A DNA stretch of 9,478 nt from an uncultured Porphyromonadaceae bacterium (lineage in GTDB: Bacteria > Bacteroidota > Bacteroidia > Bacteroidales > Muribaculaceae). Of the stretch, positions 1 through 6,540 are shown in pieces. A program made the translations under genes and the position numbers. Below the pieces are notes generated by a model, which saw only the letters and a list, made by a program, of their open reading frames with translations, had not been told where the DNA came from and did no database searches. The DNA is taken from assembly GCA_947175225.1 (NCBI GenBank), contig CAMWLX010000110.1, positions 1-9,478 of the forward strand. The letters are read 5' to 3'. Positions within the stretch are counted from its first letter, which is position 1. Each line of letters opens with the position of its first letter.

Positions 1-107
1 GTTGAAGTCCAAATAAAAATGCCATATTTTTTGCACTTCGTTCTGGAATCTTCATGAAGTTGTTTAAACTTATTTTTTAATTCGTAAATAAGTTTAAACA
101 ACTTCAT
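1..107 (-). CDS. Doubtful partial ORF overlapping the addB stop by ATGA
   Basis: An ATG at 107-105 overlaps the addB stop codon (106-104) in an ATGA arrangement, as in translationally coupled genes. The frame stays open for 35 codons to the window edge. The peptide begins MKLFKLIYELKNKFKQ and is lysine-rich; I recognise no family in it, and it does not look like an AddA N terminus, which would carry a Walker A close to the start. Against it, the first 54 bases are exactly the perfect palindrome described separately, and bases 4-39 hold a second imperfect hairpin, so the open frame may be a by-product of structured AT-rich non-coding DNA. There is no ribosome binding site beyond the end of addB. 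More likely not a gene than a gene. Confidence 0.2.
   Translation of the reverse strand, partial: MKLFKLIYELKNKFKQLHEDSRTKCKKYGIFIWTS
54..107. repeat. 22-bp perfect inverted repeat at the addB 3' end
   Basis: The left arm 54-75 and the right arm 86-107 are exact reverse complements over 22 bp, with a 10-base spacer at 76-85. Each arm contains the self-palindromic octamer GTTTAAAC. The right arm covers the addB stop codon, so an addB transcript would form a very stable AT-rich stem-loop starting at its stop codon. That position suggests a terminator or an mRNA 3'-end stabiliser. However, there is no T-run directly after the stem on either strand, so it is not a textbook intrinsic terminator. 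A second hairpin with one mismatch lies just beyond it (arms 4-13 and 30-39). The repeat is certain; its role is inferred. Confidence 0.8.
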
Positions 108-3100
108 TTCCAGCATATCGTCTTGAAAGGGCAAAGGGTGCATGATCTGGGATTTTGCGTTGGCATGAATTCTCCCTCTGCGAAGAGTTGGGTGAGTGTC
201 TTTTCGAGAAGATTCAGAAACTCTGAGTTCAGCCCGGTATGGTCAGGCTGAGGGGTGTCGCCTACAATAGGATATGTAGGATCATCTATCTTATGGCTAC
301 CCTCTTTCTTTACGCCCCCTTTCTTAATAGAGGGAACGTCGTATATTTCAAGAGTAAGAGGCTGTCTTGGCAAACCGCTGTTTTCTCCAAAAAGCCGGAG
401 TTCCGGTCTCGGTGCATTCTTGGGGATATTCTTATTAGGAAGCGCATCGAAAAGATTTGCATAGAGCCAAAGCTGAAGAAGATTTTTTCCATTGAAATCA
501 CCTTCAAACACGCTTTGCATAGACTCAGTCTTGACATGAGGAGATCCTGTCTTATAGTCTACTATCCGGAGAGGCATCTCGTCGGCTGACGTCGCGCTTC
601 TCATTGGACGGTCAAGGCGGTCGATGGCAAACCTCATATTGACAGGTAGGCCATCCGGCATTTTTATAGATACGTTGCCTGCGATTTCGACACCATAAAG
701 AAGGAAAGGGGCTTGCTTCAGATCAAAATCAAGGATATTAAGAATCTGAGAGTGGAGCACTTTGGCCACATAAGCTGTAGAGCCGCTGAGAGGGGTGTCC
801 CAATCTTCTTCTTTCCTATGAAAATGCTCCTTGTTGATTCCTCTCGTAATTAAAATGCTTATCAAACTATCCTTTCCTTCACTTTCTTCTTTCTTAGCCT
901 TAATGAGATTGGCATCGATAATCTCCGGGTGATCGAGATAATGACCCTGCTTCTGACTCGGGAGATAAATATTTTGCATCACGAAGTGCACAATGTTGCC
1001 TTGCGTTATAGCGTCTATATACTCCACAGACTCTTCATCTGTCTTGATTCGCAGAAGATGCTCGAAGTAGAATCTTATCTGGCAATCGGTATATCTTGTG
1101 AGAGCTGTCGCTGAGAGATTCCTCCCGTTTTCTCCGGGGTCGCGATAAGCTGAAAGGAGATCAAGTATTTCCTTAGTCTTTTCTATAGGTGCCGGCTTAA
1201 GGTCGGACTTAGTGATATCAAAAGATCGGGTTTCGAGCTTCAATGTGTTTTTCGCATAGAGATATTGAAGTTGCAGCACGTAGCGTGACACGTCGCCACT
1301 CCTTGCCCCTTCTGAAGAACGGGCATCATAGAGAAGCACCACTTCCTTCGCCCTTGCGATCATGCGGAAAAAATAGTAGGCGAATATTGATTCTGAATAA
1401 TTCACCGGGGGGAGTCCATATGCCCTGCGGAGCGAGTCGGAAATGAAAGTGCGGGCTCTACGCTTGGCAGGAAGGATGCGCTCATTGAGAGAGGGGATTA
1501 TGATACGGTCAAAATCAAGGGCACGAGTCTCAAGCATCCCCATCACCTGGAGTCCACGCAACGGCTGACCTTCAAAAGTGACAGACTCAGCTGAGAGCAA
1601 GCGATCAGATAGAGAAAGGAAAGTGCGCCATTGCATAGAAATTCCATATTCTTTCACAGTCTCAAGAAGCTGATTGAGCAAAAGAAGGTAGACTTCCAAG
1701 TTTGATTTGTCGACATTTGCTTTCAGCAACTTGCTTCCTGATGAAGAAATAGATTCAGAAACTTTCAGCAATATTGATTCAATCCATCTGACAGCTTCTT
1801 CGGGAGTGGCATTATCAGAGAGGGGAGAAAGCAACTGAGCCATTTCATTTGAGATATTCCTTACATCATTAATATTGACTATAGAATGATGGTGTTTCTT
1901 GATCCAGTCTTTCACTTTTGAGACAGCATCACCAAAGAGTGACTGACTGAATGGATGGGAAAGCACTGCTTCAAGATCTTTATAGTAATATCCAATGTCG
2001 TTTCCTGATTTCCTTCGGCTGCTCTGAAGGTGTCGGAGAAGAGACACATAAGTGGCAGTGCCTGAAAGTTTCAATGGATAGCCCATAGTTAGGTTGACAT
2101 CTGAAATGCCGTCGGGAAATGAATAGAGCATCGGGATAAGAAGGCTTTCATCCGGAAGCACCACTGCCACTTTTGCTTCATCAAACTCTAAACTGTTGAT
2201 CTTGCTCTTCATCTCTTCAATCTCATCGCAAGCTATCTTTGCCTGAAGCGAGTTTGATGGAACGGCTATCACCTTGATTTCTTCGGGCATATCCTTAACT
2301 TCTGACATAGAAAGATACGGGGCTGCCCATTCCGGGGAAGGCCACCTTTCTTTATTCCTTAGCACATATCTTCCGGCGGTGGAGGTTTTGTCGTTGATGA
2401 CCGGCCCTACTGTATCCCAGAAGAAATCTGCATATGGTTCAGACTCATCATCTGTCAGATATGATGAAAGGGTATCAAATATGCGGCTTTCAGAGCGCGT
2501 CAGTGCATTGAATCCTACAAATACAATCTTCCCGGCTGAGATATTCCCCGGGATTCCATCCTCCAGTATATTCGCAGCTTGCCTATAGGCACCTCCTGAG
2601 GAAATCAGACCTCTGCTTTCAAGAGCGTCATGGAAAGCATGGTATAAAGGAGCCATAGCCTGCCATATAGGGAGGAACTTTTTTTGCAGTTTGTGGTCTT
2701 TTTTTTCATCATTAAATTCTTTCCAGAATCCGGTGGCAGTCTCAACAGGGTCGTAGACTTGTCCGAAAAATTCCTCCATCACTTTGAGTTGCTCCTCAGT
2801 AAGAAAATTTGAACTGATCTCCCTAATATCTTTCACATTTTTGAATATGGCATCAGGATCTGAATCTTGCATGTCGACTTCATTGAAGTCGGAGAGAGCC
2901 GTCTCTCCCCAGCGTCGGAATCTGTCGAATTCTTGAATGGATGAAGCCCCTGACTCTTTTTGAAGAGCTACATAAGCATCATACATTATAAAAAGCAATT
3001 CAATTCGGTTGGCTACAACACGTCCGGATACTTTCTCCACGAATTCTGACATCGTGGTTACATCAGGAAGCATCGCAATTCTGCCTTTGAGAGCATTGGT

Positions 3101-3220
3101 CAAGTTCTTTAGAAAGAATGTACATGCCCGTCGGCTTGGAAACACAAACAAATAGTCGGATAGGTCAGTGGCTCTATCTGCATAACCCTTCACTATGGAT
3201 TCAAGAAATGAAATTGCCAT
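104..3220 (-). CDS. addB: AddB-like PD-(D/E)XK nuclease of double-strand break repair
   Basis: This is probably the B subunit of an AddAB-type helicase-nuclease that processes DNA ends for RecA-dependent recombination. The 1038-residue protein opens with FVFPSRRACTFFLKNL, the Bacteroidetes-type version of the AddB N terminus, where other AddB proteins have a Walker A; no GxGKT/S is seen. The C-terminal nuclease has His745 (NIVHFVMQ), Asp867 and Asp870 (AIDRLD), Asp888-x-Lys890 (VDYKTG) and a QLWLY motif. Cys713, Cys1027, Cys1030 and Cys1036 have the AddB Fe-S spacing (one distant Cys, then C-x2-C-x5-C), so the nuclease is likely active. I chose the ATG at 3220, which gives MAISFLESIV, over an in-frame TTG at 3244: the TTG lies inside a candidate -7 box and family members start close to this point. 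The frame is intact. An AddA helicase partner is expected nearby but is not in the window. Confidence 0.9.
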   Translation of the reverse strand: MAISFLESIVKGYADRATDLSDYLFVFPSRRACTFFLKNLTNALKGRIAMLPDVTTMSEFVEKVSGRVVANRIELLFIMYDAYVALQKESGASSIQEFDRFRRWGETALSDFNEVDMQDSDPDAIFKNVKDIREISSNFLTEEQLKVMEEFFGQVYDPVETATGFWKEFNDEKKDHKLQKKFLPIWQAMAPLYHAFHDALESRGLISSGGAYRQAANILEDGIPGNISAGKIVFVGFNALTRSESRIFDTLSSYLTDDESEPYADFFWDTVGPVINDKTSTAGRYVLRNKERWPSPEWAAPYLSMSEVKDMPEEIKVIAVPSNSLQAKIACDEIEEMKSKINSLEFDEAKVAVVLPDESLLIPMLYSFPDGISDVNLTMGYPLKLSGTATYVSLLRHLQSSRRKSGNDIGYYYKDLEAVLSHPFSQSLFGDAVSKVKDWIKKHHHSIVNINDVRNISNEMAQLLSPLSDNATPEEAVRWIESILLKVSESISSSGSKLLKANVDKSNLEVYLLLLNQLLETVKEYGISMQWRTFLSLSDRLLSAESVTFEGQPLRGLQVMGMLETRALDFDRIIIPSLNERILPAKRRARTFISDSLRRAYGLPPVNYSESIFAYYFFRMIARAKEVVLLYDARSSEGARSGDVSRYVLQLQYLYAKNTLKLETRSFDITKSDLKPAPIEKTKEILDLLSAYRDPGENGRNLSATALTRYTDCQIRFYFEHLLRIKTDEESVEYIDAITQGNIVHFVMQNIYLPSQKQGHYLDHPEIIDANLIKAKKEESEGKDSLISILITRGINKEHFHRKEEDWDTPLSGSTAYVAKVLHSQILNILDFDLKQAPFLLYGVEIAGNVSIKMPDGLPVNMRFAIDRLDRPMRSATSADEMPLRIVDYKTGSPHVKTESMQSVFEGDFNGKNLLQLWLYANLFDALPNKNIPKNAPRPELRLFGENSGLPRQPLTLEIYDVPSIKKGGVKKEGSHKIDDPTYPIVGDTPQPDHTGLNSEFLNLLEKTLTQLFAEGEFMPTQNPRSCTLCPFKTICWK

Positions 3221-3241
3221 TGAGATTTTATCTTTTTTCTG

Positions 3242-3249
3242 CAAACTTA
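3242..3249 (-). promoter_or_regulatory. Candidate addB promoter -7 box (TAAGTTTG)
   Basis: Read on the minus strand, 3249-3242 is TAAGTTTG, which fits the Bacteroidetes -7 consensus TAnnTTTG. Transcription would begin around 3235, about 15 bases before the addB ATG at 3220. No clear TTTG -33 box lies 19-21 bases upstream, so this call is weaker than the holB promoter it overlaps. Confidence 0.35.
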
Positions 3250-3258
3250 ATAAAAAAA

Positions 3259-3290
3259 TTTGTATTAACCTTATTTTTTTTGTAAATTTG
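3259..3290 (+). promoter_or_regulatory. holB promoter, Bacteroidetes type (TTTG-N20-TAAATTTG)
   Basis: TTTG at 3259-3262 and TAAATTTG at 3283-3290 are 20 bases apart. This matches the -33 / -7 pattern (TTTG, 19-21 bp, TAnnTTTG) of the primary sigma factor of Bacteroidetes. Transcription would start near 3296, giving a leader of about 25-40 bases ahead of holB. The elements interleave with the candidate promoter of the divergent addB gene. Confidence 0.65.
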
Positions 3291-3300
3291 CGAAGAATAT

Positions 3301-3318
3301 GGCGACCACATTGTCGCC
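3301..3318 (+). promoter_or_regulatory. GC-rich hairpin in the holB leader
   Basis: GGCGAC at 3301-3306 and GTCGCC at 3313-3318 pair perfectly around a 6-base loop. The hairpin stands out in an otherwise very AT-rich intergenic region. It would sit at the extreme 5' end of the holB mRNA and end 3 bases before the ATG at 3322, or 15 bases before the alternative ATG at 3334. It could limit ribosome loading, protect the 5' end, or be an operator in DNA form. Only the pairing is seen. Confidence 0.5.
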
Positions 3319-3321
3319 GAT

Positions 3322-4446
3322 ATGAAAAAAAACATGAAATACTCGGATATCACCGGACATAGATCAACCGTAGACTCGCTCCGAGACATTGTCGATACCG
3401 ATCACATTCCTCATGCTATTCTCTTAGGAGGACAAGAAGGAATCGGCAAGATGCGCTTGGCTCGAGCATTCGTAAGCTATCTTTACTGTATGGACCGTAA
3501 GGATGGCGACAGTTGTGGCAAATGTCCGGCTTGCCTGCAAAATGCACACCACAACAACCCTGATGTCCATTATGTGTTTCCCCGCATAGGAGCAGCATCC
3601 AAGAGCACAGATGCTTTTCTTCCGCAATGGCATGATTTTATCGACAAGCATTCATATATGCCAAAGGAAGAGTGGGCGAGGGCGATAGATGCCGGCAATT
3701 CTGTCCCGGTGATATATCGCAATGATGCTGCTGAAATTTCACGGACCGCTGCCCTTTCAAGTTTTGCCTACCGATATAAGACATATATTATATGGATGCC
3801 GGAAAAGATGCAGCCTCAATGTGCCAATGCATTGCTCAAACTTCTTGAAGAACCGTTTCCAAATACTATCTTCATTCTTGTCAGCAACGAACCTGACAAG
3901 CTGCTTCCTACTATTTTCTCAAGAACTCAAAGATTTAATCTTAAGCCTCTCAATGATGAAGAAGTAGCCGGTATACTGGCTTCAGAGGGAATCCCTTATG
4001 CTGAAGCGCAGGAAGTCGCTGCTCTATCGGAAGGAAATATGATAAAGGCTTTCGACATAGCGGGAGAGGGAGGGGAGATAAAGGAATTTTCCGGACTTTA
4101 TATGCAGATGATGCGCTTGGCTTATGCGAGAAATGCGGGTGGACTGCGAATGCTTAGCGATGCAATTGCTGCTATGGGGAGGGAAAAGAATGCGAGATTT
4201 CTTGCATATTGCGCGCGCCTTACACGTGAAAACTTCATTTATAATTTAAAGACTCCGGAGCTCAATGCAATGACGAGAGGGGAAGAGGATTTCAGTGTCA
4301 GATTTTCTCCATTTATCAACTATAAAAACGTAGAGCGTCTGATGTCGGAGATTCAAAGAGCTCATGATGATATTCTCAGGAATGCAAATGCCCGGCTTGT
4401 GATGTTTGACTTCATGCTTAAGATTATGATGCTGTTAAGAAAGTAG
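3322..4446 (+). CDS. holB: DNA polymerase III subunit delta' (clamp loader)
   Basis: Delta' is a subunit of the clamp loader that places the beta sliding clamp on primed DNA during replication. The 374-residue length is normal. In order it shows the start MKYSDITGH (residues 5-13), a P-loop-like GGQEGIGKM (36-44), a zinc module with Cys56, Cys65, Cys68 and Cys71 (CGKCPAC), NALLKLLEEP (169-178) and an SRT triplet at 200-202 in place of the usual SRC arginine-finger motif. The Walker B region is degenerate (IIWMPEKM, 156-163), as is common in delta', which does not need to hydrolyse ATP. Two starts are possible: ATG at 3322, used here, and ATG at 3334, which fits the family N terminus better. 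It is divergent from addB and precedes the nucleotidyltransferase by 58 bases without an obvious terminator, so partial read-through is possible. Confidence 0.92.
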   Translation: MKKNMKYSDITGHRSTVDSLRDIVDTDHIPHAILLGGQEGIGKMRLARAFVSYLYCMDRKDGDSCGKCPACLQNAHHNNPDVHYVFPRIGAASKSTDAFLPQWHDFIDKHSYMPKEEWARAIDAGNSVPVIYRNDAAEISRTAALSSFAYRYKTYIIWMPEKMQPQCANALLKLLEEPFPNTIFILVSNEPDKLLPTIFSRTQRFNLKPLNDEEVAGILASEGIPYAEAQEVAALSEGNMIKAFDIAGEGGEIKEFSGLYMQMMRLAYARNAGGLRMLSDAIAAMGREKNARFLAYCARLTRENFIYNLKTPELNAMTRGEEDFSVRFSPFINYKNVERLMSEIQRAHDDILRNANARLVMFDFMLKIMMLLRK

Positions 4447-4504
4447 AAAAGAACTTGACAATAACTAAAAATAAACAATTAATTACTAAATTATTAATAC
4501 AAAA

Positions 4505-5407
4505 ATGAAACCTACGTTGTTTATCCTCGCTGCAGGAATGGGAAGCCGCTATGGTGGCCTCAAGCAGCTTGACTCACTTGGCCCTTCAGGAGAGACTATC
4601 ATGGACTATAGTGTCTATGATGCGCTTCGTGCCGGATTCGGAAAGATTGTATTCGTAATACGCCACGATTTCGAACAGGATTTCCGTGATAAGGTGATCT
4701 CTAAATATGAAGGCCATGTGCCTGTTGAGGTTGTATTCCAGGATATTCATGATCTTCCGGAAGGTTTCTCTGTGCCTGAAGGGCGCCAGAAACCATGGGG
4801 CACCAACCATGCTGTGCTCATGGCCAAGGATGTCATCAAAGAGCCTTTCGTTGTCATCAATGCTGACGACTATTACGGACCGGAAAGTTTCCAGCTTGCA
4901 GCTGAAACTCTCAAGGATCTTGAAGGAAAGACAGGTGAGTACTGCATGATAGGATTCAAAATCGAAAATACATTGAGCGAAAACGGAGGTGTTAGCCGTG
5001 GTCTTTGCGAAGTGAATGAAGAAGGCTATTTGACCGGAGTGAAGGAGTGTCATGGCATCCAGCGCAAAGGGGAAGGGCTCATCCATATTGAAGAGGAAGT
5101 GGAAAAACCATTCCCGGCCGGCAGCAGCGTCAGCATGAACATGTGGGGTTTCACTCCCGACTATTTCGGATATAGCGAAAAAGCATTCGGGAAGTTCCTT
5201 CAAGAACATGGCAACGAACTCAAATCAGAGTTCTATATCCCGACAGTGGTAAACGATCTTATCCAAAATGGTGAGGCTACTCTCAAGGTAGTGCAAACTC
5301 CGTCAAAATGGTTTGGTGTAACTTTCGCAGCCGACCGTCAGGCTACAGTAGATCAATTCAAGGCTCTTGTAGATGCAGGTGTCTATCCATCACCTCTCTT
5401 TAAATAA
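4505..5407 (+). CDS. Sugar-phosphate nucleotidyltransferase family protein
   Basis: A cytoplasmic enzyme of the NTP_transferase (GT-A-like pyrophosphorylase) family, which joins a hexose-1-phosphate to an NTP to give an NDP-sugar and pyrophosphate. The 300-residue protein has the nucleotide-binding signature LAAGMGSRYGGLKQ (8-21), PWGTNHAV (97-104), the metal-binding NADDYYG (119-125), NGGVSRG (160-166) and SMNMWGF (210-216). Substrate and nucleotide cannot be read from sequence. It ends 6 bases before galE, so a role in making UDP-glucose or UDP-galactose is a reasonable inference. The 58-base leader (4447-4504) is very AT-rich and ends in TACAAAA before the ATG, typical of Bacteroidetes translation starts without Shine-Dalgarno; I see no clear TAnnTTTG box in it. 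The start is well supported because the signature begins eight residues in. Confidence 0.87.
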   Translation: MKPTLFILAAGMGSRYGGLKQLDSLGPSGETIMDYSVYDALRAGFGKIVFVIRHDFEQDFRDKVISKYEGHVPVEVVFQDIHDLPEGFSVPEGRQKPWGTNHAVLMAKDVIKEPFVVINADDYYGPESFQLAAETLKDLEGKTGEYCMIGFKIENTLSENGGVSRGLCEVNEEGYLTGVKECHGIQRKGEGLIHIEEEVEKPFPAGSSVSMNMWGFTPDYFGYSEKAFGKFLQEHGNELKSEFYIPTVVNDLIQNGEATLKVVQTPSKWFGVTFAADRQATVDQFKALVDAGVYPSPLFK

Positions 5408-5413
5408 TTGGAA

Positions 5414-6433
5414 ATGGCTACTAAAATTTTAGTGACAGGGGGCACCGGATATATAGGGAGCCACACCGTAGTAGAGCTTCAGCAAGCTGGCTATGAAGTC
5501 GTGATCATTGACAATCTTTCAAACTCAAATAAGGAAGTTCTGAAAGGGATTGAGGCTATCACTGGTGTCGTGCCGGTATTCGTAGAAGGAGACTGTACAG
5601 ATCTCGATACTCTCAAAAGACTCTTCGAGCAGAATCCCGGCATAAAGGGGATCATCAATTTTGCAGCTTCTAAGGCTGTAGGAGAAAGCGTACAGAAACC
5701 ACTCCTATATTATAGGAATAATCTCAATACGCTCATCAACCTTCTTGAGTGCATGCCGCAATATGGAGTGAAGGGTATTGTCTTCTCAAGCAGCTGTACG
5801 GTATATGGCGAGCCGGATGTAAATCCTATCGACGAGACTGCCCCGATCAAGCCGGCTACCTCTCCTTACGGCAATACCAAGCAGATATCTGAAGAGATAA
5901 TCACAGATTATATTCATAGTGGAGCTCCTATTAAGAGCATAATACTACGCTATTTCAATCCTATAGGTGCACATCCAAGTGCAAAGATCGGAGAGTTGCC
6001 TCTTGGAGTGCCTCAGAATCTCGTGCCTTATCTTACTCAGGCGGCTGCCGGAATACGTAAGGAACTCACTGTCTTTGGCGATGACTATAATACTCCTGAT
6101 GGTAGCTGTATTCGTGACTACATTGATGTAGTCGACCTTGCCAAAGCTCATGTTGTGGCTATGCGCAGGATGCTCGATGGAGAAGATACTGATAGCATTG
6201 AAATCTTTAACCTTGGAACAGGCAGGGGTGTTTCCGTGCTTGAGTTGATCAATGAATTCGAGAAGGCAACCGGAGTTCCTGTGCCCCACAAGATCGGAGG
6301 CAGACGCGAAGGCGACATCGAAAAGATATGGGCAATTCCCGACAAGGCCAACAATGTGCTTGGATGGAAAGCGGAAGTCCCGGTAGGCGAGACCCTTGCA
6401 AATGCCTGGAGATGGCAATGTTCTCTTGGTTAA
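5414..6433 (+). CDS. galE: UDP-glucose 4-epimerase
   Basis: GalE interconverts UDP-glucose and UDP-galactose using tightly bound NAD+, in the Leloir pathway and in supplying galactose for glycans. The 339-residue protein is an extended short-chain dehydrogenase: GGTGYIGSH (9-17) binds NAD, DNL follows beta-2 (33-35), NFAASKAVGES (82-92) is the family motif, and the catalytic residues are Ser127 (SSSCTVYG), Tyr152 and Lys156 (SPYGNTK). The C-terminal RREGDIEKIWA region contacts the UDP-sugar. Its position 305, equivalent to E. coli Tyr299, is isoleucine, so specificity may extend beyond plain hexoses. I chose the ATG at 5414 over an in-frame TTG at 5408, since MATKILVTGG is the usual N terminus. 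The gene follows the nucleotidyltransferase by 6 bases and is almost certainly co-transcribed with it. Confidence 0.95.
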   Translation: MATKILVTGGTGYIGSHTVVELQQAGYEVVIIDNLSNSNKEVLKGIEAITGVVPVFVEGDCTDLDTLKRLFEQNPGIKGIINFAASKAVGESVQKPLLYYRNNLNTLINLLECMPQYGVKGIVFSSSCTVYGEPDVNPIDETAPIKPATSPYGNTKQISEEIITDYIHSGAPIKSIILRYFNPIGAHPSAKIGELPLGVPQNLVPYLTQAAAGIRKELTVFGDDYNTPDGSCIRDYIDVVDLAKAHVVAMRRMLDGEDTDSIEIFNLGTGRGVSVLELINEFEKATGVPVPHKIGGRREGDIEKIWAIPDKANNVLGWKAEVPVGETLANAWRWQCSLG

Positions 6434-6459
6434 TCTATAAACAAACCATAAGATTGTAT

Positions 6460-6487
6460 AATGTCGGATTCTGATGAATCCGGCATT
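6460..6487 (+). terminator. Hairpin after galE, probable terminator
   Basis: Arms 6460-6471 and 6476-6487 form a 12-bp stem with one G-T pair and a 4-base loop, 26 bases after the galE stop. The stem is followed by TATAG rather than a long T-run, so it is a weak intrinsic terminator by the textbook rule. Its place in a convergent gap supports the call. Confidence 0.55.
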
Positions 6488-6500
6488 TATAGTAAATTGA

Positions 6501-6534
6501 AAGTCCCGACACTCTTTTAAAGAAGTCGGGACTT
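6501..6534 (-). terminator. Hairpin after the LPP20-like gene, probable terminator
   Basis: AAGTCCCGAC at 6501-6510 and its exact complement at 6525-6534 form a 10-bp stem. Four further pairs (6513-6516 with 6520-6523) continue inside the loop. It begins 6 bases past the stop of the minus-strand gene, and on that strand the stem is followed by TTCAATTT, more T-rich than the plus side. I therefore assign it to the minus gene, though it could act in both directions. Confidence 0.6.
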
Positions 6535-6540
6535 GTCTTG

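Noticed and set aside
3221..3244. TTG start adding eight residues to addB
   Set aside because: The added residues are mostly charged and unlike the family N terminus, and the TTG overlaps a candidate -7 promoter box. The ATG at 3220 is better.
4455..4483. TTGACA-N17-ATTAAT, a sigma70-like promoter before the nucleotidyltransferase
   Set aside because: The -10 part matches only four of six positions, and Bacteroidetes primary sigma factors use TTTG/TAnnTTTG instead. In such AT-rich DNA this is likely chance.
4586..5209. A 207-codon open frame on the minus strand
   Set aside because: It lies wholly opposite the nucleotidyltransferase, whose motifs are intact, and its translation shows no domain or signal. 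It is a by-product of codon use on the coding strand.
5408..5413. TTG start adding two residues to galE
   Set aside because: It directly abuts the previous stop, and the ATG at 5414 gives the standard GalE N terminus.
5945..6418. A 157-codon open frame on the minus strand
   Set aside because: It lies opposite the galE C-terminal half, with no recognisable motif and no start context.
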